Assembly (NCBI GenBank): GCA_013141505.1
Contig: JABFQX010000009.1
Location: 1 to 64,000, forward strand
From: Methyloglobulus sp.
Lineage (GTDB): Bacteria; Pseudomonadota; Gammaproteobacteria; Methylococcales; Methylomonadaceae
DNA length: 64,000 nt
Direction: 5' to 3'
Part shown: in pieces, positions 45,602-53,993 of the stretch
Numbering within the stretch: the first letter of the stretch is position 1
How the letters are laid out: every line of letters begins with the position of its first letter
Program-made: the position numbers and the translations under genes
Notes under the pieces: model-generated
Database searches by the model: none
Told to the model about the DNA's origin: nothing
Seen by the model: the letters and a program-made list of their open reading frames with translations, nothing else

Positions 45602-48404
45602 AAAGTTAAACCGTCATTACGGCAGGAATGACGAAGATTGTTTTGACTTAACAGGATTTTCAAAAAGCGAAGTGCTGGCTAAAACCCTATCCTTATCCCT
45701 GCACGCACTAACTGCCGCTGCCCTCATTTTGCCGGGTCTACTTCATCAAACTGCCCAAGCCGCCGCCGATGACGACGAAATTGATTTCCAATATAGCCAT
45801 TATCAGGAAGGTAAGCGCGATCAGGGTCAAGCTACACGTCCATTTAATGACGGCACAAAGGACGTAAATTTAAAGCTACCCAGTTATCGCAATCCCATTG
45901 AAGTTGAAGGTGTTCGCGGAAGTGCTAGGATTAGCTTGACAGACAGGGTCAAATTCGCTTTCAACTATATCCAAGACACTTGGTCTGGGGCGACCCCATT
46001 GGCTACCGCACCGGAGCACAGCTTAAAGGTTAATCAATTAGGTAACGATCAAAATGGCAATCCTATCATCGTTAGTAGAGCTACACCGGAACTGACCTAT
46101 CTGGATAGTAAAAATAGGCCTTACTATTTCAATGACCAAGGTACTTTGCTTAAAGATAAATATTTGCATATTTTATCGTATGCTTCACCGGAAACCCGAA
46201 AACAGGGTGATTTCAAATTGACCTACAATTGGGATCAAGCCGCACTTGATATAGGGGGCGGTATTTCAGTAGAAAATGATTATGAATCCCGTTTTGCTAA
46301 CATAGGTGGTCGTTTGGATTTTAACCAAAAACAAACAACCGCAAATGCCGGAGTTAGTTATACGAATAGCGAGATTAATGCTAATGTTAATTTTGGCGGT
46401 ATTGAATTGTTGAATGCAACCAGGCAGGATTGGGCCAGCCAAATCGGCCTGACCCAAGTGATCAATCAAAACGCCATATTAAATCTGGGCATCGGTTACA
46501 CTCGTAGCACCGGTTATCAAGCCAACCCCTACAAAGCCGCAGTGTTTTACTACAAACGAAATGACCCTTACGATCCATCTTATGCAGACTACATTATTGG
46601 TAATAAAGTCCGCTCTGAAGGTTTTACCGTGTTGGAACAACGACCTGATGTTCGCAACCAGTGGAACTGGAGTTTACGCTGGCTGCAATACATTAAGCCA
46701 TTAGATGCCGCACTGCATTTTAACTACAGTTTTAATCTGGATGATTGGGGGATTAATGCCCATACCTTTGAAGCAGATTGGGTGCAACCATTGGGGAAGG
46801 GATGGACAATCACACCGAGAATCCGTTATTACTCTCAAGAATCTGCTAGTTTTTATCAGCCGACATTTGTTGCTGGTGGTAAATATGATCCATTAAATTA
46901 CCCCTACATCCTCGATAAACTGCCAAATTATTTCTCCAGCGATCAGCGCCTGTCCGGTTACGGTACCTTAAGTGGCGGTATTTCCGTAAGCAAAGAATTT
47001 GCTAAAGGCATTCGCCTGGATACGGGCATTGAATATTACACGCACCAAGGCGCACTTAAACTGGGCGGCGGGGGTGAGGCAGATTTTGCCGATTTCGATT
47101 CTTGGGTTGCCAATGCGTCACTTAAAGTTAATTTATCGTCAGTAGGGCATGGACTTGTTCATGGTGACTCTGCCCATGGAAACCAACATCGCCACCCAAA
47201 CATACCGGCAGGGGTATTATTCGGTCATACCCTAGAAAAAGCGGGCGATGTGATGGCGGGCTACCGGTATATGCACGGCTGGCAAGCCGGGCATTTCATG
47301 CAAGGAGACAGTAATGTTAACGAACAACAGATTTTGAATAATAGTTGCCCTGGCTCAGTCCGATTTGATGAGGTACAGCAGCAATTATATTTTGATGGGC
47401 CATGTACATCATTACCCCAGTCAATGTCGATGAATATGCACATGCTGGATTTGATGTATGCTCCAACAGATTGGCTCACCTTAATGCTGATGCCGCAATT
47501 TGTTGATATGCAAATGGATATGTATACGCCGGACTCGGCAACAACATTAGGTCATTCCTCGCATGGCGGAGGAGGCAGTCATAGCGGGCACACAACACAA
47601 AGCGGAGGAATCGGTGATACGGGGATGTATGCATTGGTAAAATTATTTGATAATTCCCAGCATCACGTCCACATCACTTTTGGTCTCAGTGCACCCACCG
47701 GGGATGTTGGTATTAAACTTAAAGGCGGCATCGAAGATTTACATGGGCCAGCTAATGTTGACGGTGCCTACACCCATTATGGCATGCAATTAGGCAGCGG
47801 CACCTGGGATTTAAAACCTAGTTTGACGTATACAGGAGCATTTAATGATTGGAACTGGGGAGCGCAAGTAGCGGGGACTAAACGCCTGGAAAACAGCAAT
47901 TCCTCAGGTTATGCCTTGGGTGATATCTTTGAAACCAGCCTTTGGGGTGGATATGATTTAACTCATTGGTTATCCACCACCCTAAGGGTCGCTTACAGTT
48001 GGCAAGGTGCTATCAAAAACCATTATCCTTATGGTCGTAAAGATTATGTGGCTCCTGACTGTAAACAGAGTGATTATATACGCGCTGACGATAATAACGG
48101 CGATGGTATACCAGACAGCGCTGCTTATTTTCATCAAAGTGAGTTTAGTAGTTGCCAGATTTTCATTTCAACTTATAGAAGGAGAATAGATAGTCTGGAT
48201 CGTCCTTCCCCGATGGACTTCCCGCAAAACTACGGTGGTCATTATGTCGATGTTGGCTTCGGCATTGCCGCGACAATACCGGACGGTGCTTTTGCTGGCC
48301 ATCGCTTTGCATTTGAATGGTTACAACCTGTTTATACCGATGTAAATGGTTACCAACTTGATCGAGATGGTGCATTGTCTGCAACCTGGAGTTACGGGTT
48401 TTAG
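45588..48404 (+). CDS. DUF3570 barrel fused to a second Met/His-rich barrel, cassette 3
   Basis: GTG 45588 lies inside the DUF4266 gene after AAGGGGG; a GTG at 45672 directly before the signal peptide (LAKTLSLSLHALTAAALILPG) is the main alternative. No palindromic repeat is present in its leader. DUF3570 domain with GSARISLTDRVKFAFNYIQ, DDWGINAHTFEADWVQP, PRIRYYSQESASFYQP. Linker HGDSAHGNQHRHPNIP is His-rich. The second domain has a wide Cys pair (NNSCPGS...GPCTS), MSMNMHMLDLMYAPTDW, MQMDMYTP, SSHGGGGSHSGHTT, and ends LSATWSYGF. A stretch NNGDGIPD near residue 850 looks like a calcium-type loop. The FKBP paralog follows 111 bases later. Confidence 0.8.
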   Translation: MAAIKKLNRHYGRNDEDCFDLTGFSKSEVLAKTLSLSLHALTAAALILPGLLHQTAQAAADDDEIDFQYSHYQEGKRDQGQATRPFNDGTKDVNLKLPSYRNPIEVEGVRGSARISLTDRVKFAFNYIQDTWSGATPLATAPEHSLKVNQLGNDQNGNPIIVSRATPELTYLDSKNRPYYFNDQGTLLKDKYLHILSYASPETRKQGDFKLTYNWDQAALDIGGGISVENDYESRFANIGGRLDFNQKQTTANAGVSYTNSEINANVNFGGIELLNATRQDWASQIGLTQVINQNAILNLGIGYTRSTGYQANPYKAAVFYYKRNDPYDPSYADYIIGNKVRSEGFTVLEQRPDVRNQWNWSLRWLQYIKPLDAALHFNYSFNLDDWGINAHTFEADWVQPLGKGWTITPRIRYYSQESASFYQPTFVAGGKYDPLNYPYILDKLPNYFSSDQRLSGYGTLSGGISVSKEFAKGIRLDTGIEYYTHQGALKLGGGGEADFADFDSWVANASLKVNLSSVGHGLVHGDSAHGNQHRHPNIPAGVLFGHTLEKAGDVMAGYRYMHGWQAGHFMQGDSNVNEQQILNNSCPGSVRFDEVQQQLYFDGPCTSLPQSMSMNMHMLDLMYAPTDWLTLMLMPQFVDMQMDMYTPDSATTLGHSSHGGGGSHSGHTTQSGGIGDTGMYALVKLFDNSQHHVHITFGLSAPTGDVGIKLKGGIEDLHGPANVDGAYTHYGMQLGSGTWDLKPSLTYTGAFNDWNWGAQVAGTKRLENSNSSGYALGDIFETSLWGGYDLTHWLSTTLRVAYSWQGAIKNHYPYGRKDYVAPDCKQSDYIRADDNNGDGIPDSAAYFHQSEFSSCQIFISTYRRRIDSLDRPSPMDFPQNYGGHYVDVGFGIAATIPDGAFAGHRFAFEWLQPVYTDVNGYQLDRDGALSATWSYGF

Positions 48405-48515
48405 GCGAACGATTTAACTTGTTATTTTTACTTGGCTCGGACTGATTTTATAGCCAATAGCTGAGCTTTGCAGTCTGAACGGTTTTTAAAATTTTATGAT
48501 TATGTGTGAGCCTTA

Positions 48516-49292
48516 ATGAATAAACCACTATTTCCCTTAGCAATTTGCTCTCTAACTCTAATTATTGGTTGTGCCACAACGCAATCACCAACACCTGTTG
48601 CAAGTAAAGAACCGGTATTAAGCACGGACATGCAAAAATCCAGTTATGCCCAAGGCGTGCAATACGCTGAACTGTTACAACGTAATGAGATACCGGTTGA
48701 CGGTGATCTATTTTTGTTGGGAATAAATGACGTACTTAATAAAAAACCGATGCGGCTTAATCCCGAACAATTACAACGCGGCAAGGATTGGCTTTATGTG
48801 CAACAGATGTTATATATGGATAGGACTAGCAAGAAAAACATCGCGGATGGCGACGCTTTTCTAAAGCAGAATAAAAATAAGGCGGGGGTGGTCAGCCTGC
48901 CAAGTGGGGTGCAATATAAAATAATTTCTGGCAGTAAAAACAAGCAAAAGCCGACCCTAAAAGACACGGTAGCTATGAACTATAAAGTCCGCAAACTGGA
49001 TGGTGAGGTGTTTTTCTCAACCGAAAAAGAGCCTAAAGCACCGATAGTGAAAGTCAGTACCGTAATTCCGGGCTGGCAGAAAGCCTTGTTAAAAATGCCG
49101 GTTGGATCGAAATGGGAGCTTTATGTGCCTGGGCCACTAGCATACGGTGAGAATGTGGCTCCGGAAGGAAAGCTAAAGCCGAACGAATTAATGGTTATTG
49201 AAACAGAACTGGTGGAAATTAACCCAGTCCAAACTATCTCAAGCAAGGACTCTGCTAGTAAGCCAATCATTACAAAAACTTCAAGCTGGTAG
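48516..49292 (+). CDS. FKBP-type peptidyl-prolyl isomerase lipoprotein, cassette 3
   Basis: 258 residues, lipobox IIGC, FKBP_N domain (LSTDMQKSSYAQGVQYAELL) and FKBP domain (DTVAMNYKVRKLDGEVFF, IPGWQKALLKMPVGSKWELY, PGPLAYGENVAPE). Both FKBP paralogs end with KPII(K/T)KTSSW. Sequence is close to the cassette 2 copy throughout. No FKBP gene follows cassette 1. Confidence 0.88.
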   Translation: MNKPLFPLAICSLTLIIGCATTQSPTPVASKEPVLSTDMQKSSYAQGVQYAELLQRNEIPVDGDLFLLGINDVLNKKPMRLNPEQLQRGKDWLYVQQMLYMDRTSKKNIADGDAFLKQNKNKAGVVSLPSGVQYKIISGSKNKQKPTLKDTVAMNYKVRKLDGEVFFSTEKEPKAPIVKVSTVIPGWQKALLKMPVGSKWELYVPGPLAYGENVAPEGKLKPNELMVIETELVEINPVQTISSKDSASKPIITKTSSW

Positions 49293-49510
49293 CTTCAAAA
49301 TACCATATAAATTAACGAATATAACAATGTGTAAAGATATATAAATAGTTAAATATGCAACCAATTTTTGCACCGAAAAGCTCGGCAGACGCAATGCTGT
49401 GCCGGATCGCGGTTGCCGGTGTTATTAATCTATCGCCCTGAATTTTTATGGTATCGATATCCATGAACCTTTTTGTATTGTTTTCTAATGCCTACCCTGA
49501 AATCCGAAAG
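49293..49510. other. Intergenic region after cassette 3
   Basis: AT-rich, with no gene seen and no clear terminator. It leads into the MITE-like element at 49511. Confidence 0.3.
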
Positions 49511-49605
49511 TAATGCCAATCCCAATAGGTTTTTATATTGTCCCTTCTCCAATGGGAGAAGGTTAGGATGAGGCTTTCAAATAAGAACTTATTGGGATCG
49601 GTATA
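49511..49605. repeat. MITE-like element, copy 2
   Basis: A 95 bp unit in reverse orientation to copy 1 (522-615). Its ends, ATGCCAATCCCAATAGG and (reverse complement) ATACCGATCCCAATAAG, are inverted repeats with about 20 of 24 bases matching. The core has CCCTTCTCC-AAT-GGGAGAAGG, a small hairpin. Confidence 0.65.
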
Positions 49606-49616
49606 ACTCAATCGCT

Positions 49617-49889
49617 GTGCCAGAAGAGGATTCCATCGAGCAATTGAACACGCTGTCCGAACAGGATTTGGTCTTGCTAAAAGCGAAGATTGAATCCGAA
49701 CGCCGGTTGATTGATGCGCTTTTGACCGATGCGGAAAAGCGCGGCAACTACAATGACGACTGGCATGTGCGGGCAACCCGTGCTTACCGGGCTAAAGGCC
49801 AGTTCATTTTCCGTATTGCCCAAGAATTGGCTAAACACAAAAAAGATAGTAAAACACAAGATGAGCACACGACCTCGCTACCCATTTGA
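49617..49889 (+). CDS. Small hypothetical protein
   Basis: A 90-residue frame from GTG 49617 encodes a charged, helical product (IEQLNTLSEQDLVLLKAKIE). No ribosome binding site is clear and no family is recognised. Amino-acid composition is normal for a real protein, so it may be a gene or a remnant of one. Confidence 0.35.
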   Translation: MPEEDSIEQLNTLSEQDLVLLKAKIESERRLIDALLTDAEKRGNYNDDWHVRATRAYRAKGQFIFRIAQELAKHKKDSKTQDEHTTSLPI

Positions 49890-49926
49890 TAAAATTTGTT
49901 ATAGATTCGGCCTTAAGAAGTCTTCA

Positions 49927-50050
49927 GCACCCTTCGGCTTCGCTCAGGGTGCCTTGTTCTTTGGCGCAAGGTTCCCGAAGGGGATTTTATTCTCTGATGC
50001 AAGATTCCCTGAGCGAACTTGTGCTGAGCGAAGCCGAAGCAGCCGAAGGA
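49927..50050. repeat. Palindromic repeat with inverted arms
   Basis: CACCCTTCGGCTTCGCTCAGGG on the left and CCCTGAGCGAACTTGTGCTGAGCGAAGCCGAAG on the right (shown in parts) contain inverted copies of CTTCGGCTTCGCTCAG. It is the same general class as the repeats in the barrel and methyltransferase genes. It lies between a hypothetical gene and mobA. Confidence 0.6.
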
Positions 50051-50144
50051 AACAAATACGCAAGATAGTTAAACCTGCATGAGATCGAAGCAATAAAACG
50101 ACAAAGACATACTTTGGGATGCTCCGATCAAGTCTTTTGACAGA

Positions 50145-50759
50145 TTAGCGGCCTTTGAGGCGAACGGTTTCAATACACTGCTCTAAATTTTTCAATTCTG
50201 GCAGGGTATTAATATTGGTGAAAATATACGGCTCGGTGCTGAAATCCACTTTAATCATTTTATGCTGTTCCAACCAAGTGTGCAGTTTGCGTTGTCCGCT
50301 GTTTAAATAATCTTGTAGATGTTCCTGCAACGAAACTTTTATCGCCAAAAACACCGGATGTACGCGCACCCCGTCGAAAGCAACGGCAATATCGGCATCA
50401 TTTTCTGCACGTACCGACAAAATTTTTTGCAGGTGATGAGCTTTGATTAGCGGCGAATCACACGGCATAACCAACAGTAAGCCATGCTTGGCAAAAATCA
50501 TTGCCGCCAATATGCCTGCCAGGGGGCCGTCAAAACTATCGGTTTGATCGCTGATTACCGTTAAACCCAAAGCACGGTAGCCTGAAATGTTGCGGTTAGC
50601 GTTGATGATCGTCTCATCCGCCACGGTTTTCATAGCTTCTATAGCATAGCTCACCATTGGTTGACCTTTAAAAAGTACCAGGCCTTTATCCCGGTTATTC
50701 ATCCGGCGGGCACGTCCACCCGCCAAAATCACCCCAGTGACTTTTGTTTGTGAGTCCAT
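50145..50759 (-). CDS. mobA: Molybdenum cofactor guanylyltransferase MobA
   Basis: 204 residues with the nucleotidyltransferase start VTGVILAGGRARRMNNRDKG (GTP-binding loop), LGLTVISDQTDSFDGPLAGI and LLVMPCDSPLI. MobA links GMP to molybdopterin to form the guanine dinucleotide cofactor. It stands alone on the minus strand, divergent from the DUF302 gene 43 bases away. Confidence 0.93.
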   Translation of the reverse strand: MDSQTKVTGVILAGGRARRMNNRDKGLVLFKGQPMVSYAIEAMKTVADETIINANRNISGYRALGLTVISDQTDSFDGPLAGILAAMIFAKHGLLLVMPCDSPLIKAHHLQKILSVRAENDADIAVAFDGVRVHPVFLAIKVSLQEHLQDYLNSGQRKLHTWLEQHKMIKVDFSTEPYIFTNINTLPELKNLEQCIETVRLKGR

Positions 50760-50802
50760 GATGCTAAGCTCTGCGTTATTTTTTTGATGAATCGACGGTC
50801 AA

Positions 50803-51258
50803 ATGTCTGCACGGTTTTTTATTTTCGCAAGCCTGTTATCAATTGCCAGTTGCGCTACCGCGCCAATGAGCGAAATCGTGCCGTATTATGAAGTGGCAAC
50901 CGGCAAACCCTACGATGATGTGCTGGCTGAACTTGAAGTCGCCATCGCCGAAAATAATTTCAGGATTACCGGTCATAGTCGTGTCGGCAAAGTAATCCGC
51001 GACCGTGGCACACTTAACTTTCCCGAGTACGACACCGTTCAGTTTTGCAACTTGACCGAGGCAAAAACCATCTTATTAATGTCACCGCAAGCCATCAGGC
51101 ACATGCCTTGCAATGTAGTCACTTACCAATATCAAGGCAAGACCATTATTAGATCTCATCTGCTTCCGATTGATACCGACAACAAAACCTTAAATGAGTT
51201 TTCAGTTAAAATGAATCAGATTTTAAAAAAGATAGTTGATTTTGCGGCAGACGAATAA
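50803..51258 (+). CDS. DUF302 domain lipoprotein
   Basis: 151 residues with lipobox IASC and a DUF302 fold (ELEVAIAENNFRITGHSRVGKVIRDRG, split at 45-72; VQFCNLTEAKTILLMSPQA; MPCNVVTYQYQGKTII). DUF302 proteins are of unknown function, possibly ligand binding. Two Cys lie in the domain. Confidence 0.8.
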   Translation: MSARFFIFASLLSIASCATAPMSEIVPYYEVATGKPYDDVLAELEVAIAENNFRITGHSRVGKVIRDRGTLNFPEYDTVQFCNLTEAKTILLMSPQAIRHMPCNVVTYQYQGKTIIRSHLLPIDTDNKTLNEFSVKMNQILKKIVDFAADE

Positions 51259-51349
51259 GGCTAGTCAATTCAAGCAATGGCACATATCATAATTGCTGAT
51301 ACATTACGTCGACAATGTAATGTTTAACATAACAGGAAAAGTATTAATC

Positions 51350-51748
51350 ATGAAAAAACCAATAACCTCTTTTTTGCTTGGCTTGATTACCGTCATTGCG
51401 GCAACGGGCTGCACTTCAACTCCCGAAAAAACACCGGAACAAGCCGAGCCACAAGCCTTGAAGGCCAACGACTTTCCAACTCGTGACCGTGTCGAATATG
51501 TTTTAAACTGCGTCGCGCAGCATGGTGGACTTACTTACATCACCCAATATGCCTGCGGTTGCAAAGTAGATAAAATTGCTGAAAAACTCAGTTTTACCGA
51601 TTATGAAGCCGCCAGGACTTTTTCAATGCTAAAAAGTACACCCGGCGAAGCGGGCGGCGTGTTCCGTGATCCACAGCAATCCAAAGATTTACGGAAACAA
51701 CTTAAAGACGCTGAGGCTTACGCAGAAAAGCAATGTTTTGTTAAGTAA
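51350..51748 (+). CDS. Small lipoprotein of unknown function
   Basis: 132 residues from ATG 51350 (AGGAAAA upstream), chosen to start the signal peptide; lipobox ATGC. The mature part has CVAQHGGLTYITQYACGCKVDKIAEKL, a conserved-looking Cys-rich helical segment, then a C-terminal Cys. No family is recognised. It follows the DUF302 gene in the same direction and may be co-transcribed. Confidence 0.7.
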   Translation: MKKPITSFLLGLITVIAATGCTSTPEKTPEQAEPQALKANDFPTRDRVEYVLNCVAQHGGLTYITQYACGCKVDKIAEKLSFTDYEAARTFSMLKSTPGEAGGVFRDPQQSKDLRKQLKDAEAYAEKQCFVK

Positions 51749-51781
51749 ACCCACTTGAACAGATTGTTATTTCAATTTATA

Positions 51782-51852
51782 GATCCGGCCTTTTAATATT
51801 TGAAGTAGTTGTGATACCATTCGGCTTCGCAACTACTTCATAAGGCCGGATC
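51782..51852. repeat. Long hairpin repeat, copy 1
   Basis: GATCCGGCCTT pairs with AAGGCCGGATC and inside it GAAGTAGTTG pairs with CAACTACTTC, forming a stem over 71 bases. The parts GCCTTTTAATATTTGAA and AAGGC(C/T)GGATCA recur at 63173-63261. It lies between convergent genes and may act as a two-way terminator. Confidence 0.7.
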
Positions 51853-51891
51853 AATAGAAGGCCATATAAATAAGCGACCTTTATTCTGCAC

Positions 51892-52236
51892 TCACTCAAA
51901 GCCTAATGCCGTATCAATCTCGGCAGGATCATAACCCCTGATAACCGTATCGTTGTTGATGACAACTATAGGTACGCCATTCGCTCCCATTTTCTGGTAA
52001 GCTGACTTGCCTTCGTCTGTGGTTTCGACATCAATATCCTGATAGCTGATGTTGTTATCGGCAAAATACTCACGCGTTTTGGCACAATAGCCGCACCACG
52101 TAGTTGAATACAGGACAACCTTGTCGTTACCTGGAATTCTTGGCGGCGGCGGATTAAGCCAGTGTTGAATCTTGGTGTGGTTCTGCCATGCGCCGCCCAG
52201 CAACGCTATAAGCAACAGGAACTTAGTATTTGACAT
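51892..52236 (-). CDS. Membrane-anchored glutaredoxin-like protein
   Basis: About 114 residues from ATG 52236; ATG 52269 upstream is also in frame and neither has a strong ribosome binding site. A short hydrophobic N-terminus (KFLLLIALLGG) is followed by a Pro-rich linker and a glutaredoxin fold with active site TTWCGYC, the cis-Pro NGVPIVV and GYDPAEI. It may act at the inner membrane on glutathione- or thiol-linked substrates; its partner is unknown. Confidence 0.85.
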   Translation of the reverse strand: MSNTKFLLLIALLGGAWQNHTKIQHWLNPPPPRIPGNDKVVLYSTTWCGYCAKTREYFADNNISYQDIDVETTDEGKSAYQKMGANGVPIVVINNDTVIRGYDPAEIDTALGFE

Positions 52237-52451
52237 GGTTGTATACACGGTTTGCCGGTGAAGAGCCATTCTGCCATTTTATTTTACCGGTAGCAAAACA
52301 ATGGTGTTGCAACCAGTTCTTTTTAAAAAACAAAAATATAGTTGGCTATGATGTCTTTTAACATTTGTCCGCAACTGTTCTGCACAAAAACTCCATAAAA
52401 AATCCTTAGCAGCTCCATTTGTGCTGCACATCGTCCTGTCATCATAGCGAC

Positions 52452-53993
52452 ATGGACATTCAATTTAAAAAACATAGCTACCTCCCCTTTCGCGGCTATC
52501 CATCAAGCTATCAGCTTTTGATGGGCTTAGGAATGCTATTGCTGGCAATCGAACCGATTGGCTGGCTCACGAACTCATGGTTAGAACCGGCGCACGATTC
52601 CAAAGGCGGTTGGGTGTTTTTGCTGTGCGCGGGGTTATTTCTTTGGAGTATCCGCAGCCCCATTTCAGCCGCTGCTAATCAGCCCCATAAAAAGGCCATT
52701 TTGCTGTTAATCGTCACCGCCTTCACTCGTGGATTTGGTCAGGTTTTTGCAGTCAATGTGTTGGGCGCAGTGGCATTGGCGATTGATGTTTATGCAATCG
52801 GCTTGCTAACCAGATTAAGTGATAGAAAAAATTCGCTCTCTCCGGGGTGGTTGGCGATTTTATTCGCCTTTTCATTGCCACTAGAGCGCATTTTGCAACG
52901 GCTCATCGGCTTTGGTTTGCAACATTTGTCTGCGGATGGTGCGTGTACAGTGCTACAAAGCTTATTTGCCAACGTGAAATGTGCAGGCATCAGGATACTA
53001 TTGGCCGGTCGTGATGTATTGGTTGATCTGCCTTGTTCTGGGGTAAAAAGCCTGATGTTGTTGTGCATCCTGTACGCCGCGTTGATGTGCGTGTTCAGGC
53101 TGACCTTACCAAGAAGTTTAATGGTCGGCATCGTGACACTGGCAAGCGCGTTGCTGGCGAATATAATCCGCATTGTGTGCCTGTCTATTTTCATCGCTTT
53201 CCCCGAAAAGATAGGCGGTATCAATGTGATGGCGCAGCCGTGGCATGACTTGATCGGTTTGTTTTGTTTGACGTTAGCAGCCCTGCCCTTAGCATTGCTC
53301 AGTGGTCGGCGGCAATTGCATCAAGCCATTATTGTAGGCCAACCTGATAATCAAGCGCCGGTCATTTCAAACAGCAAAACAAAAACATTGCTTGCCCTTG
53401 GTTTTGTAAGTTTTGCGGCGGTGATCGTATCGCTGCCTCGCCAGCCTTTGGATATTTCCGATAACCGCACCGCACTTAACCTGCCGGTTTTTTTGGCTGG
53501 ACAGTTTGGGCAAACCGTCGCATTAAACGAGCAAGAGCAAGACTATTTCACCCAATTTGGCGGCACTGCATTAAAAGTACGTTATGGCGATAACAGCGCC
53601 ATGCTAATCCGCAGTAATTCACCGTTACGTCATTTACATGCACCCGATGAATGCTTACGTGGCCTGGGCTTTGATGTCAAATATCAAGGTATTCAGTATC
53701 AACCGTTGCCGACGGCCATTTATATTACCACCGCTCCCGATGGCTTACAGTGGCGGGTCGCGGTCACGTTTTATTCCCAGCAAGGGCAATTCACCACCAA
53801 TATTTCGGAAGTCGTATGGCGTTGGTTGCAAGACCCGCACAGCACTTGGTATGCCTTGCAACGTATTACCCCTGTTTCCACCCCCGACGCTAGCGTTCAA
53901 GAATGGGATTCCGCCCTTTTTGCTGCGTTAGATTTAACCTCAACCAACCACTACCCCAACCCAAAGGAGAATTCCAATGTTAAAAGTCATTAA
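52452..53993 (+). CDS. Exosortase with EpsI-like C-terminal domain (XrtT-like)
   Basis: 513 residues from ATG 52452 (GTG 52419 is also in frame). The first 290 residues have about eight membrane spans and the exosortase catalytic set: Cys 195 in PCSGVKSL, Arg 240 in ANIIRI and His 265 in PWHDLIG. The C-terminal 200 residues resemble the EpsI/DUF3485 domain (LHAPDECLRGLGF). Exosortases process C-terminal PEP-CTERM tails. The next gene overlaps by 17 bases and encodes a protein with such a tail, so the pair is probably enzyme and dedicated target. The order of neighbours recalls the exosortase T class; naming is tentative. Confidence 0.85.
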   Translation: MDIQFKKHSYLPFRGYPSSYQLLMGLGMLLLAIEPIGWLTNSWLEPAHDSKGGWVFLLCAGLFLWSIRSPISAAANQPHKKAILLLIVTAFTRGFGQVFAVNVLGAVALAIDVYAIGLLTRLSDRKNSLSPGWLAILFAFSLPLERILQRLIGFGLQHLSADGACTVLQSLFANVKCAGIRILLAGRDVLVDLPCSGVKSLMLLCILYAALMCVFRLTLPRSLMVGIVTLASALLANIIRIVCLSIFIAFPEKIGGINVMAQPWHDLIGLFCLTLAALPLALLSGRRQLHQAIIVGQPDNQAPVISNSKTKTLLALGFVSFAAVIVSLPRQPLDISDNRTALNLPVFLAGQFGQTVALNEQEQDYFTQFGGTALKVRYGDNSAMLIRSNSPLRHLHAPDECLRGLGFDVKYQGIQYQPLPTAIYITTAPDGLQWRVAVTFYSQQGQFTTNISEVVWRWLQDPHSTWYALQRITPVSTPDASVQEWDSALFAALDLTSTNHYPNPKENSNVKSH

